NCBI GenBank assembly: GCA_029834535.1
Contig: JAQMWT010000334.1
Coordinates: forward strand, 124,001-188,000
Direction: 5' to 3'
DNA: 64,000 nucleotides
DNA from: Chrysophaeum taylorii
Taxonomy: Eukaryota; Sar; Pelagophyceae; Pelagomonadales; Pelagomonadaceae
In this document: in pieces, positions 1 through 8,975 of the stretch
How positions within the stretch are numbered: the first letter of the stretch is position 1
Layout: each line of letters begins with the position of its first letter
The notes under the pieces: model-generated
The model's input: only the letters and a program-made list of their open reading frames with translations
Database searches by the model: none
What the model was told of the DNA's origin: nothing
Program-made: the position numbers and the translations under genes

Positions 1-190
1 TTTGTATTGCTTTCTTGCTGTCTTCTCGCTATTACCCTCATTTGATTGTCCGATTTCGTGATGGCGTGAGGTGTAACGCTGAGATCGGGCGTGTGGTGGT
101 TTCGCCCGCGGTTCGGGTTGGGAGGAAGGGTTGTTGAGGCCCCCGGTCCGGCCAGGAGGGGCGGGTATCTGAGAAAGCACTACACCGGCG
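1..190. repeat. Dispersed repeat, copy 1 (cut by window start)
   Basis: This stretch resembles 14695-14885 along most of its length, by eye roughly 70% identical. Shared blocks include the TTTGTATTGCTTTCTTG start, ATTACCCTCA, ATGGCGTGAG, CGTGTGGTGG and GAGGGGCGGGT. No open frame is shared, so it looks like a non-coding repeat, perhaps a transposon end or SINE-like piece. Its left boundary lies outside the window. Confidence 0.6.
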
Positions 191-599
191 TGCTCACGGG
201 GGTCGACGCATTCCCCTCTTAGCAGTCTTTACCTTTAAAAAACCCACCACTGCAGCGTAGCATAACGAAGCAAGCAGGAGGCGAAGAGAAGGATCTGCAC
301 AGGACAAAGAAGGGCGCGTAGGTGGCGCAGGGAGATTAGCGACGTCGAAGAAGACGTAGGCGCAGACGGAAGGATGTGGATCCAAAATGCCAGGTGAGAT
401 GGGCGTTGTTTAAAAAATCGTGGCCAGCGCAATGTGTGACGACGCCGAGCGATAGGCGTGAGTACGGTCCGGGATAGCAATAGAAGCGCTGAGTGCCACT
501 AGCCAGGGGTCCGAGAGGCTTACACCCGGAAAAGGCCCATACGGAGCCGTCGCCGACTTACCGAGTGACGATAGGGGAGAGGGATTGGGTCCGCACTGA

Positions 600-2251
600 T
601 GGAGGCCTGCCGCCGAGCATACACATTCGACGGAGTATGTCGTGTTCTCGCCGGGCGGCGGCCAGGGTTCAACTCGGGCTCCCCGACGAGGGAGGTGCGG
701 TGGTATGGAACTTTGGTTGTAGCGGGGCGTTAAAAATTGCAGCGGCGGCGATATTCGGCAACGAGGTCGTTGCCGCCGATGTCGTCGAGCTCGGTCAAGT
801 AGACCGCGTCAAAGAGTTTGGTCGTCTTGAGGTGGGAGGTGTTCCCGCCCGCTGGTCATCACTTCTATCTACGAGCGCGTCGGCGAGGTTTGGATGGTCA
901 TTCAAACGGAACGTGTACACGGGAATGCCGTTTTCCGCAAGCCTCGCGAGCGATAGTCCGTCTCTATGACGTGGCTCTCGAGTTTGCTCCCTTTCGTCTC
1001 GCGGTGCGGATCCGCGTCAGCGACGAGCAAAACGCGAGTGACATCGGAGTTTGTTTCGCGTTCAACATTCACGAGCATCTGCGCGGCCTCGGCGGCCTCT
1101 TCCTCGTCGCGGCCGCCCCGCGTCACTCGCCCACCCGGACCGCTTGATGACTGTAGTCGCGATACACGACGACGCGTTCGATCTCCAAGCGCGCGTTTTT
1201 GCCGCCGCCAATTTTGCAAATGCAAACGCGGCGGCGCGGCAGCATCTCGCTGATTTTGTCCTTTGTTTCATCCCTGATGCGGCTCATAGACCACGTCGCG
1301 TCCGATCATTGGGCATATCATGCCGCGCGCGCAACGACGGTCCGATTGCTTTCTTTGCTAGAGATCGACCCGAGTGATACCGTATACTTCGTTTCGACGT
1401 CTTGGGCTACGAGGACGTGCGCGTACGAGCCGTGCCGGCCCTGGTGCGCGGTGCGGCCCTGGATCTAGACTTCCTCGACAGCTGCTCGGACAAGAACATC
1501 TGGATGACGTGCGCACCACCCCGATACGAGGTCTTTTTGCTGTCCTTATAAAAGAAGTCTGTCCCTCGGCCTAAGACAGCCGTCGAGATCGTCCCCCGCT
1601 CTGGGTCCATTCATGGCCTTCTTGATGACGAAGTTCCTCTCATCCCGTTCATCGCCAGGATTCCTTTGGTCTTCGTCGACATCATTTTCGAGAAAGTATG
1701 CCGCCTTGGTGAACGCACGGAGCCGCGCGCCGTCTTCGAAGAACGCGGTAAAGGGTCATCGGCGCGTCGACCTCGGCTTTCACATCGTCGGCAATTTGCT
1801 GATGCGAGAGCTGTTCGCTCGCCTCGATCTTGATCCCGGCCACCACCAAGTCGAACTCACAGTTTTCTGTCCCGACGACAGGACACGTAGCAACAAGACG
1901 TGATCCAAATTGGCTCGCGATGCGATGCTTTTCTCCTTGCGATCGAGAGCGTTGAGCGTCCCGGAGTCCCCGAGCACGCACGTTGACGATATGTACGCGC
2001 ACGCAAATTGGCCGCACGACACCTTCAAACACAAGACGTTCGACAACACCTCGTCGACGTCCTATAGGCGGTGACGTTCGTTGAGGTACGCGAAGGACGT
2101 CCGGATGCCGTACGCGACGTCGTAGTGGACGCGGGTCCACGACGGTCCAGCCGATAGTCTGCGTCGCCTCATTGAACATGTACGCGGATCGGCGAAGCTC
2201 AAGCACGCGTTCCACACCTGCATCTCTCAAAGATTCCACGAGAGACGACAA
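600..2251 (-). pseudogene. Frameshifted relic of an unidentified gene
   Basis: No single long frame exists, but protein-like segments follow one another on the minus strand in changing frames. One lies at 1682-2251, the next continues it in another frame to about 1560, a third is at 1407-1610, and others lie at 1225-960 and 960-730. The pieces near 1060-880 read as a hydrophobic strand (TRVLLVADADPH) followed in another frame by ENGIPVYTFRLNDHPN. That pattern is faintly like a von Willebrand A-type fold, but I do not trust it as an assignment. At least four frame changes and internal stops make it a decayed gene or, less likely, a gene with several tiny introns. No family is assigned. Confidence 0.4.
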
Positions 2252-2355
2252 CGCATTGTCTTGCTTGACGAGTGTAGGGTAAGGGGAGTTCTCGAACGGA
2301 ACAATAGTGAAGTTGGCCCGAGAGTCAGAGTGGGTCTGCCAAAGATCGTGGGCAC

Positions 2356-3195
2356 GTGGAGATGGGACCGTCTCTGGCGTTTGTGGTCGTCGGTCTCTCG
2401 GCGGCGTTTCAGCATCCGCAACTGAGAGCAGTGCGGCGTGTCGGCGTGGCGACGGCGGCGTCCGAGGGGGGGTACACTTTGGTTGGTGCCGACGGGAAGG
2501 AAGTATCGCTCACTGTCCAGGAGAAGGAACGGATTTTTGTGGATGCGATGCAGAGCTATTACTATTCGGGGCGGCAGCTCCTGTCGGACGTCGAGTTCGA
2601 CCAGCTGAAAGAGGAGCTGATGTGGGAAGGCAGCGAGTACGCGATGCTGTCGCGCAACGAGACGATGTTCTTGTCGGCCGTGGGCGCGTACTCTCGAGGC
2701 GAACCTGCCATGAGCGACGCCGAGTTCGACGAGTTGAAGGCGTCGCTCAAAGCCCAGGGATCGATCGTCGCCACCTCCAAGGAACCCCGGTGCTTCCTCG
2801 ACACGGGCGTCTGTAGTGTCACCTTCGTCGAAGACAAGTTCAGGAAACTCGTGTTGTACGTGCCCGCTTTGCTGTTGAGCGTTGCCGCCTGGACGGGTGG
2901 CACCTACGAGCTCGTCCCGGCCTCGCGCGGCCTCAACCCCCTCATTTCCTTGCTGGTTGGCTTCCCCATCATTTCGGTCCTTACGAGTTTTGTCACAGAG
3001 CAGCTCATCTTCGTCGAACCGCTCATCGCGACGGGGCCGTGCCCCGAGTGCGGCTACAAAAACCGCATCTTCTTCGGCGACATCCTGGGTGTCCAGGGAC
3101 CCACTGATTTTGCCGAGGTCGACTGCCCCAACTGCAAAACCAAACTCACCATCCAGCGCGACACTCTCCGCGTCTCGACTCCGCCCAAGAAATAA
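2356..3195 (+). CDS. PGRL1: PGRL1-like thylakoid protein (cyclic electron flow)
   Basis: 279 residues. PGRL1 is a thylakoid membrane protein which, with PGR5, supports antimycin-sensitive cyclic electron flow around photosystem I. Seen here: an N-terminal signal-like stretch ending in SAAF at about residues 15-18, the ASAFAP-type junction of complex-plastid targeting. Two repeats of the form SD-EFD-LK follow (about 77-88 and 120-130), the first with the family signature KEELMWEGSE. Two membrane segments lie near 164-182 and 196-217. C-terminal cysteine pairs CPEC (229-232) and CPNC (257-260) flank the YKNRIFFGDIL segment. Cysteine pairs of this kind are redox or metal ligands in PGRL1. Met3 is an alternative start. 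A CCGA microsatellite begins nine bases after the stop. Confidence 0.9.
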   Translation: MEMGPSLAFVVVGLSAAFQHPQLRAVRRVGVATAASEGGYTLVGADGKEVSLTVQEKERIFVDAMQSYYYSGRQLLSDVEFDQLKEELMWEGSEYAMLSRNETMFLSAVGAYSRGEPAMSDAEFDELKASLKAQGSIVATSKEPRCFLDTGVCSVTFVEDKFRKLVLYVPALLLSVAAWTGGTYELVPASRGLNPLISLLVGFPIISVLTSFVTEQLIFVEPLIATGPCPECGYKNRIFFGDILGVQGPTDFAEVDCPNCKTKLTIQRDTLRVSTPPKK

Positions 3196-3842
3196 GGTCT
3201 CCGACCGACCGACCGACCGACCGACCGACCGACCGACCTTGGGCGTTGCCGCGCGCCCTCTCTCTTGTGACGTTTCGGCCAGACCTTGGCCGAGAGGCGC
3301 GACCAGGAAGGAGCCCGAGGGGGTCCAAAAGTATATCTTGTAACGAGGATACATACTACTACCCTCTTATCCTTTTGCTCGCTCGCTTGCTTGTGCGCGT
3401 GGGGGCTTCGGGATCATCATCACCAAGATGCTGCAGGCTGTCAGAGAGGTGTTTCTTGTCCTGCGTGGGAAACGTGGTGGCAGGCAAAAAAGACACGAGG
3501 CCCTCGAGTCTAAGGCAAGGTTGTTGCGACAACGTCGTGAGTCATTTTTAGATTAGATCCTCAGGGAGAGAGCGCGCGACCAAAAAACAATGGGGCTTCG
3601 CGAGGTTCGGGCAATTTTTAATACGCACGTAACCTCGATACTCTATCAGGACCAGGGTACCGCGAGTGGGGCCTACGGGCGGGGCCCGTCCTCTCTTCGC
3701 CTGCCCCGCGGCTCGGCGATGACCCCGACTAGGCCTCGCGCACCCATCTACGCCCTTCATCCGGCACAATCTTCTTCTTCTTCTTCTTCTTCTTCGTGCC
3801 CCCACACAACGCACCACCCCCCGCTCTTAGCAGCAGTCGACC
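3196..3842. repeat. Convergent spacer with CCGA and CTT microsatellites
   Basis: This gene-free spacer lies between two convergent genes. It holds about nine CCGA units at 3204-3237, a CTT/TTC tract at 3770-3795, and a copy of the CTCTTAGCAG..GTCGAC short repeat at 3823-3842. The stretch ATGACCCCGACTAGG at 3719 recurs at 22377, which ties this spacer to the repeat field at 22.0-22.6 kb. Confidence 0.65.
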
Positions 3843-6014
3843 TCAACCCCCCCGCCCACTGGCACTACGTTCCAGGCGCGCTTGGGACTTGGCGGCGCGC
3901 GCGCCGGCCTTGACGAACAAGCCGGGGGTGTCGTTGTTGTTGTAGAGGTGCATCTTGAAGCTTGCCTGCGCGATCGCCCGCTGCTGCGGCGAGGGTCGCG
4001 GAGATATGGGCGGTAACCCCCTTGCTCGGCGGGCGGCGTCGCGAGCTTCGCGGGTTGCCGCGTGGCGGTCGAGCGCGCGGGTCGTGTCGGCGAGGCCGCG
4101 ACCGAGGTCGCGCTTTTGCTGCGCGCCGAAACCGACGACAGCAGAGGGCTCGGGAACGCAGACAAGGATCTTGTTGTGAATATTCCGTGGATAACAGGCG
4201 GGTCGACCTCGGATCGGCGTCGCGAGCGCGAGGTGATCGAGAAGGAGGCCAGCGATTCGATGGTACTCGTAGGGCCTGATGTTGGTCGTGCGGAGCAAGC
4301 GAAGCACGGCGGTCCGGTATACGAATCCGACCGCCACCTTGGCGGCGTCCGAGAGGTCGTGGCCCACAAACTTAAAATTGAGGCCCGAGCGCGCGACGAT
4401 GAGGAGGAGATGCTCGCCCGTGGGCAAGGTGCGTCCCTCGCGGCGTACGACCTCGGGGTGGGTAGCTTGGAACTCGCGCTCGGCTCTCCCGAGTCTGGCC
4501 ACGACGGCGCGTCGGACGTGGGATTGAATAAGTACCACGGCTGCCTTGACGATCGTCGCGCGGCGTCGCGCCGCGTTGCGGCGGGTCGCCGCTTGCACGC
4601 GGGCGACGCGTCGGCCTCGTTCGAGGCGATCGAGGCGCGCGCGAGCGCGACGCGCGGCGAGGTCTGCCGCCTGCCTCTCCTTCTCGCGCAGCCGGAATAT
4701 CGTCCTCGAATAGAGAGATCTTTGTTCGAAGGCACGGTAGAGCCTTTGTATCCTCGCGGCGCGCGCGGTTTCAACGCCGGCGAGCCGAGCGCGCTTCGAA
4801 GCGCGGCGTCGCTCGAGGGCAGGAAACGCGATTTCCCAGTACCGCTCGCGAGGATCTTCTTCTTCTTCTTCAAAAAGTCTCGCGGGCCGGGACACCACAA
4901 CGAGCTGCGACAGCACGTAGTCGGCGCGGCAAAACTCGTCCTCGTGCACGACGTACTCGGGCAACCTCGCGTCGCCAGAGCCGCCGCCGCCGCCGCCGCC
5001 GCTGCAAACGAGCTTTGGGCCTGCCGCGAAAATTTCGAGTACAAACGTCTTTCCGCCGGCAACATTGCTCACGCGCCGCGTCGCGGGGAGGCGGCGCCTC
5101 GGCGCCGCGAAGAGCGCCTCGAAGACGCCGACGCACGCCCGAATTTGTGGCGTCGGATCGGCGGCCATCGCGCGCGCGAAGAGTCGTCGAACTCGGTCGC
5201 GCGGCTGCGTCGTTTGGGCGATGATGGCGAGCGCGCACAGAATTCTCGCGTCGCGCGGCCGCCACATCCGCGCCGCGACCCAGAAGTGGTCCTCCCAGTA
5301 CGAGTAATCGAGTCGCCGTTCTGTCTCGAGGGAGCGGAGCGCTCGGTCGAGCCGACGCGGGTCTTCGAGCCACGAGAGGTGCGAGGCGATCGCCGCGGCG
5401 TGCAGCGCCGCAGGCCCGCGGCACGTCGCGAGGAGATCTAGGGCGCCGCCATAGTCGTTGCGCGCCGCCGCGAGCTCGTGCGCCGCGACGATAGGATCCG
5501 TAGAAATCATTTCGCGCGCCGCCGCCGCCGCCTCGAGACGATCGATCGTTGCTCGTATCTCACTCCCGCGCTTCGCCGCGCTCCGACGCCCCACGAGCCC
5601 ACGCCACCCGCTCTGGATTTTCACGACGCGCTGCCTCGCGCTCTCTCGATTTCCCAACTCTAACGCGCGGGAGCGGTAGCACCGTTGGACGCGAGCTGCC
5701 GCGGCGTGGCTCCGCGCGACGCGCGCTTGCAGTGCGATTCCGCGTCCTCTGAACCCACGGTACAGGGCCGCGATGCGCGCCGCGGCGAGGAATTCGACGC
5801 CGCGCCACCGGCGTACGGCGACCCGCCGGCCAACAACTCCGCGCCATCGCTTCTCGATCCGTTGGGCGGCGCGGTGAGCCCCTTCGTTCTCCGCACCACC
5901 GCGCGCGTCCCAGAACCGCATCCGACGCCGATGCCCGCGCAACACACGCTGTACCTCTCGCGCGGCTGCCGTCTGCTCCGCGTTGACTATCATTTTTTTG
6001 CGTTCCGTTGGCAT
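3843..6014 (-). CDS. Large IQ-motif (calmodulin-binding) protein
   Basis: 723 residues, Arg/Ala-rich. The N-terminal 170 residues hold at least four IQ-like helices (AAREVQRVLRGHRRR, AAQRIEKRWRGVVGRR, AARIAALYRGFRGRG, VVKIQSGWRGLVGRR), the repeat that binds calmodulin or myosin-type light chains. The middle (about 190-300) is helical with paired Trp/Leu repeats, possibly TPR-like. Further IQ-like helices occur near 415-500 (AARIQRLYRAFEQR, VVLIQSHVRRAV). The C-terminal 200 residues hold a conserved-looking globular segment (LLLIVARSGLNFKFVGHDL) of unknown fold. Proteins with scattered IQ motifs are often ciliary or cytoskeletal, but nothing here settles the role. Met8 is an alternative start. 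Strong GC bias creates long shadow frames on both strands. Confidence 0.75.
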   Translation of the reverse strand: MPTERKKMIVNAEQTAAAREVQRVLRGHRRRMRFWDARGGAENEGAHRAAQRIEKRWRGVVGRRVAVRRWRGVEFLAAARIAALYRGFRGRGIALQARVARSHAAAARVQRCYRSRALELGNRESARQRVVKIQSGWRGLVGRRSAAKRGSEIRATIDRLEAAAAAREMISTDPIVAAHELAAARNDYGGALDLLATCRGPAALHAAAIASHLSWLEDPRRLDRALRSLETERRLDYSYWEDHFWVAARMWRPRDARILCALAIIAQTTQPRDRVRRLFARAMAADPTPQIRACVGVFEALFAAPRRRLPATRRVSNVAGGKTFVLEIFAAGPKLVCSGGGGGGGSGDARLPEYVVHEDEFCRADYVLSQLVVVSRPARLFEEEEEDPRERYWEIAFPALERRRASKRARLAGVETARAARIQRLYRAFEQRSLYSRTIFRLREKERQAADLAARRARARLDRLERGRRVARVQAATRRNAARRRATIVKAAVVLIQSHVRRAVVARLGRAEREFQATHPEVVRREGRTLPTGEHLLLIVARSGLNFKFVGHDLSDAAKVAVGFVYRTAVLRLLRTTNIRPYEYHRIAGLLLDHLALATPIRGRPACYPRNIHNKILVCVPEPSAVVGFGAQQKRDLGRGLADTTRALDRHAATREARDAARRARGLPPISPRPSPQQRAIAQASFKMHLYNNNDTPGLFVKAGARAAKSQARLERSASGRGG

Positions 6015-6679
6015 TATTATTATTAGACTTATTTTTGTGTCGGGATCTCTTTTTTGTTGCCGGTGTGTTCGTGCGTTCTTCGTTCATTCCAAAAACATGA
6101 TGCAGAGCCAACTAGACGCGGCTATCGAGGGCAGTCGAGACATAGCGCCACTGACCGCAGTTCTAATTATGGGATTGCAATAAACTCCGGATCAACTCCT
6201 ACCGTCCTGGGTGGCTGGAACGAGAGTTGGTCACTCGAGTCGCCCCCCTTCGAGAGGGTGCGCCGGTAGTGTCCGCTTTGTTGCGCAGCGGCGTCGCGGC
6301 ACCAGATTCGGGTCAGATCCCCCCAGCCTTGATATCGTTTGACAACAATTCCGACACGAGGGTCCCATTTTTTTTGACCTCGCTTTTACGACATGCGACG
6401 ACTGACGATGCGGTATGACGACCGTCTCTCTCAAGTTGGGGGAGGAATTAAAACAAATATCGCACGACCCAGCTCGTTCCCAGAATTGATGGCACTTGAG
6501 ATGTCGCCTAGGGGCTGTCGGAGGTGGTCAGATTGCGCGTCGAGGCCGCCGCCGCCGCCGCCGCCAATACTTATGCGGGTAGTCATTTTCTTCTTCTCGC
6601 CGCCGCCACCAATATTTATGCGGGTGGTCATTTTCTTCTTCTTGGTGGCGGCATCGCCCGTCGCGGCCACGGCTGGGTT
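6015..6679. other. Spacer, no gene recognised
   Basis: Upstream of the IQ-motif gene. It contains GCC and TTC tracts and two near-identical boxes reading AATA(C/T)TTATGCGGGT(A/G)GTCA at 6568 and 6613, a 45-bp direct duplication. No supported coding region. Confidence 0.5.
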
Positions 6680-7286
6680 GTTCTTGGCCCCGAGCTTATC
6701 GGGAAGCTTTCCTTGGTACCGCTAGCGTGAAGACCTTGTCGATGTTGCGGTGGGTGATGTTGAAATCGCTGCGGGCTTCTTTGAGGTCGGCGGCGCGTTC
6801 TTGATCGTCGTCTCAAACGCGACGAACTCGAGGCCCTCCTCCGAGTTCACCGGAACTGCGGCAGGTTGGACGAGCTCAGCCGCGCGCCGGTCTCGTCGAC
6901 GCCGGCCAGTGGCCTTAGAAGGAAAGAACATCTCGAGGTATGATCGCCGACCTTCCTCGAGATAGTTAGCGCCGGACTGGCTCCTGTCGGTCCGGCCTGG
7001 CTCCCATGCTCGGGAGAGGTCTGAAGTTAGTTAGTTAGTTAGTTAGTTAGTCCGCGGAGCACCATACAGCTTTCCGCCACGAGCTTGCCCGCCTCCCGCG
7101 CCACCAGTTTTGTCGTCCGCATGTCCCTGCGCGCCCGAAGCAGCTTGTCCGGCACCACTGGGGCAGCAGCTGGCGCTCGGACTCCGGATCCTCCAAGAAG
7201 AAGACCCGACTTCTCCCTGCCACCTCCTCGTAGACGCGCCGCAGCTCAGGACGCTGCTCGCACACCGCTTTCAAAGCCGCTGCCAT
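6680..7286 (-). pseudogene. Broken minus-strand gene, family unknown
   Basis: A start at 7286 opens a charged helical frame (AALKAVCEQRPELRRVYEEV) that loses sense near 7170. The adjacent frame then continues well as DKLLRARRDMRTTKLVAREA before a stop at a TTAG microsatellite (7023-7050). A further protein-like stretch lies at 6940-6700, again in two frames (GLEFVAFETTIKNA, then ADLKEARSDFNITHRNIDKV). The pieces may be one gene with frameshifts or short introns, divergently transcribed from the small plastid protein at 7357. I cannot name the family. Confidence 0.4.
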
Positions 7287-7356
7287 CGCCTTCCCACCAT
7301 GACCGCTCGCTTAGCTCACAAAGGATTAGGGTTCAACATTTGGGATCCGCCCTGAC

Positions 7357-7644
7357 ATGCGGCTCCTCCTACTCCTCGTCCTTACGGCATGGGCATTCGT
7401 GCCCCAGCCGCACCCGCCGACCCGCGTGCGACGAGCTTCCCCCAAGGACGGCGAAGACGACGACGCCCAGGTCCTCCGCGAGTTGTTCGTCGAGGCAACC
7501 GGGTCTCTGGTCGGCGACGACAAGACCGCGAGCCTCGACGACCTCGACGAGGCCCAGTTCAAGCTCCTCATGCTCAAGCGACTCGGCCAGGAGGACTACG
7601 ACAGGATCTTCAAGAGCCCCCGCGTCGAGCTCGAGATACGCTAG
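7357..7644 (+). CDS. Small plastid-targeted protein, function unknown
   Basis: 95 residues. The N-terminus is a hydrophobic signal peptide (MRLLLLLVLTAWAFVP) with Ala-Trp-Ala-Phe-Val-Pro at 11-16. That is the ASAFAP-type motif that sends proteins through the four plastid membranes of ochrophytes. A short basic/Pro transit-like stretch follows, then an acidic soluble domain (about 31-95) with helices EAQFKLLMLKRLGQEDYDRIF. No family recognised. It may be a stromal or lumenal accessory protein. A 24-bp tandem duplication (7629-7676) spans the stop codon, so the 3' end was recently duplicated. A GA microsatellite follows at 7729. Confidence 0.6.
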   Translation: MRLLLLLVLTAWAFVPQPHPPTRVRRASPKDGEDDDAQVLRELFVEATGSLVGDDKTASLDDLDEAQFKLLMLKRLGQEDYDRIFKSPRVELEIR

Positions 7645-8967
7645 GCGTCGTCGCTCGAGATACGCTAGGCGTCGTCGATTACGACGAAACATCACCTTCC
7701 AAAAAAAACGCTCTGTTTTCTTTCTTTAGAGAGAGAGAGAGAGAGATCATCATCGTCTTTATCTCTCGCGCCGCCGTCCGAGGCGCTCTCAAGTGTCGTC
7801 GTCGTCAAAATGCCGCTGTGTAGATAGATAGGTTTTGTGCCTTCGGGGGGGATCTCACTCACTTCTTCCTTAACCTGAGTTGGCGCTTTGACTTATTATT
7901 ACGTGGCATGAGACGGTCTCTCGCGAGTTTTTGCGAGTTTTTGCGTGGCCCCTGCGTGCGCCGTCGCTCATGCGAGCCACCAAGAAGAGCCGGATCTGCG
8001 ACCGGCGCGCAGGGAGATCCGGCTCATCCATGTCAGGCAGCTGGCCCCGACTACGACGAGACTGGTGCGCGATGGTTCTGGCTTGACCGCGAACTGAGTT
8101 CGGACGTCGCCGGCGAGACTGGCGCCGAATTCATCTACCGCGGGGCCCGCCAGGCGCTCGAGTTTCGCGGCAACACGTCGGCGCGAGCCTTTGTTGCCGA
8201 GCCTCGAAGGAGAACGAGACGTCCGCGCCCTCACGCAGCTCTTGAGCCTTTGCTGCGCCGACGAAGTCCACCACAAAGAGGACGCGAGGAGACGCCGCCT
8301 GGAGAGCGACGAGAAGGCGCCTGGCCTCATCTTCCACGCGTGGGCTTGGATTGTCCAAACCGGGTCCGCCCTCGCCGCCGAAGCGGCCCGCCGCCTTTGA
8401 GTGCGGTTCTTGCCACGCCGGCATTCGGGGGCTCGTCGGTCTCGGTGGTTGCTATGCCGCCCATTTTTATTCTATTTTGAGTTCGCGCGATTCCCCGTTG
8501 CGAAAGGCATCTTCTTCGACGCGACCCACGCGCTGCCTCTTTAACCTAGGTGTGTAGGAAGCACAGCCCGCCTTCAGTTTCATGCAATTCCGGAGTTGCA
8601 AGGCGGGCGAGCCTGAATTCGGGATAGTTCTCTTTATGCGTAACTAGACCTGGTCTTTTTGAGGGGGGGGGTCGTTGTTGAGAGTCTCGGCTCGCCACTT
8701 ATTATAATCGACTCCTTTGTCTTGGGAAAGTCGTCGGTGACCGACCGACCACCAGTGCGTCGTCGAAGACCGGATTTCACACTGAATCAGCTGCAAGACA
8801 TGGTGGTGTAGAGACCTGTTTACTCGATAGCTGACCCAAGGTGGCGTTGAGCCGTTCCCTGGCGAGGGTGGTTAGAATCGAGTCTAGGCTCGTTTTCTTT
8901 GCGCGAAGGTTTTATTTAATAACCCGCCTCTTGCCGAATTCGCCGCATTTCCAAAAGATGTAGTTCC
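7645..8967. other. Spacer with overlapping short frames, no secure gene
   Basis: Overlapping frames exist at 7908-8480 (plus) and 8131-8424 (minus). The minus frame has one protein-like strand-helix (SPRVLFVVDFVGAAKAQELR), but the surrounding frame breaks, so it may be a relic. 8500-8967 shows no coding signal. A poly-G run lies at 8663-8671. Confidence 0.35.
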
Positions 8968-8975
8968 CTTATTAA
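8968..8975. repeat. hAT target-site duplication, left copy
   Basis: The 8 bases CTTATTAA abut the left terminus of the hAT element. They are repeated exactly at 11863-11870. Eight-base duplications are characteristic of the hAT superfamily. Confidence 0.93.

Noticed and set aside
3827-5065. 412-codon minus frame and the 459-codon plus frame (4062-5441) over the IQ-motif gene
   Set aside because: Both lack IQ or other motifs and are Ser/Arg/Pro artefacts of the GC-rich IQ gene.
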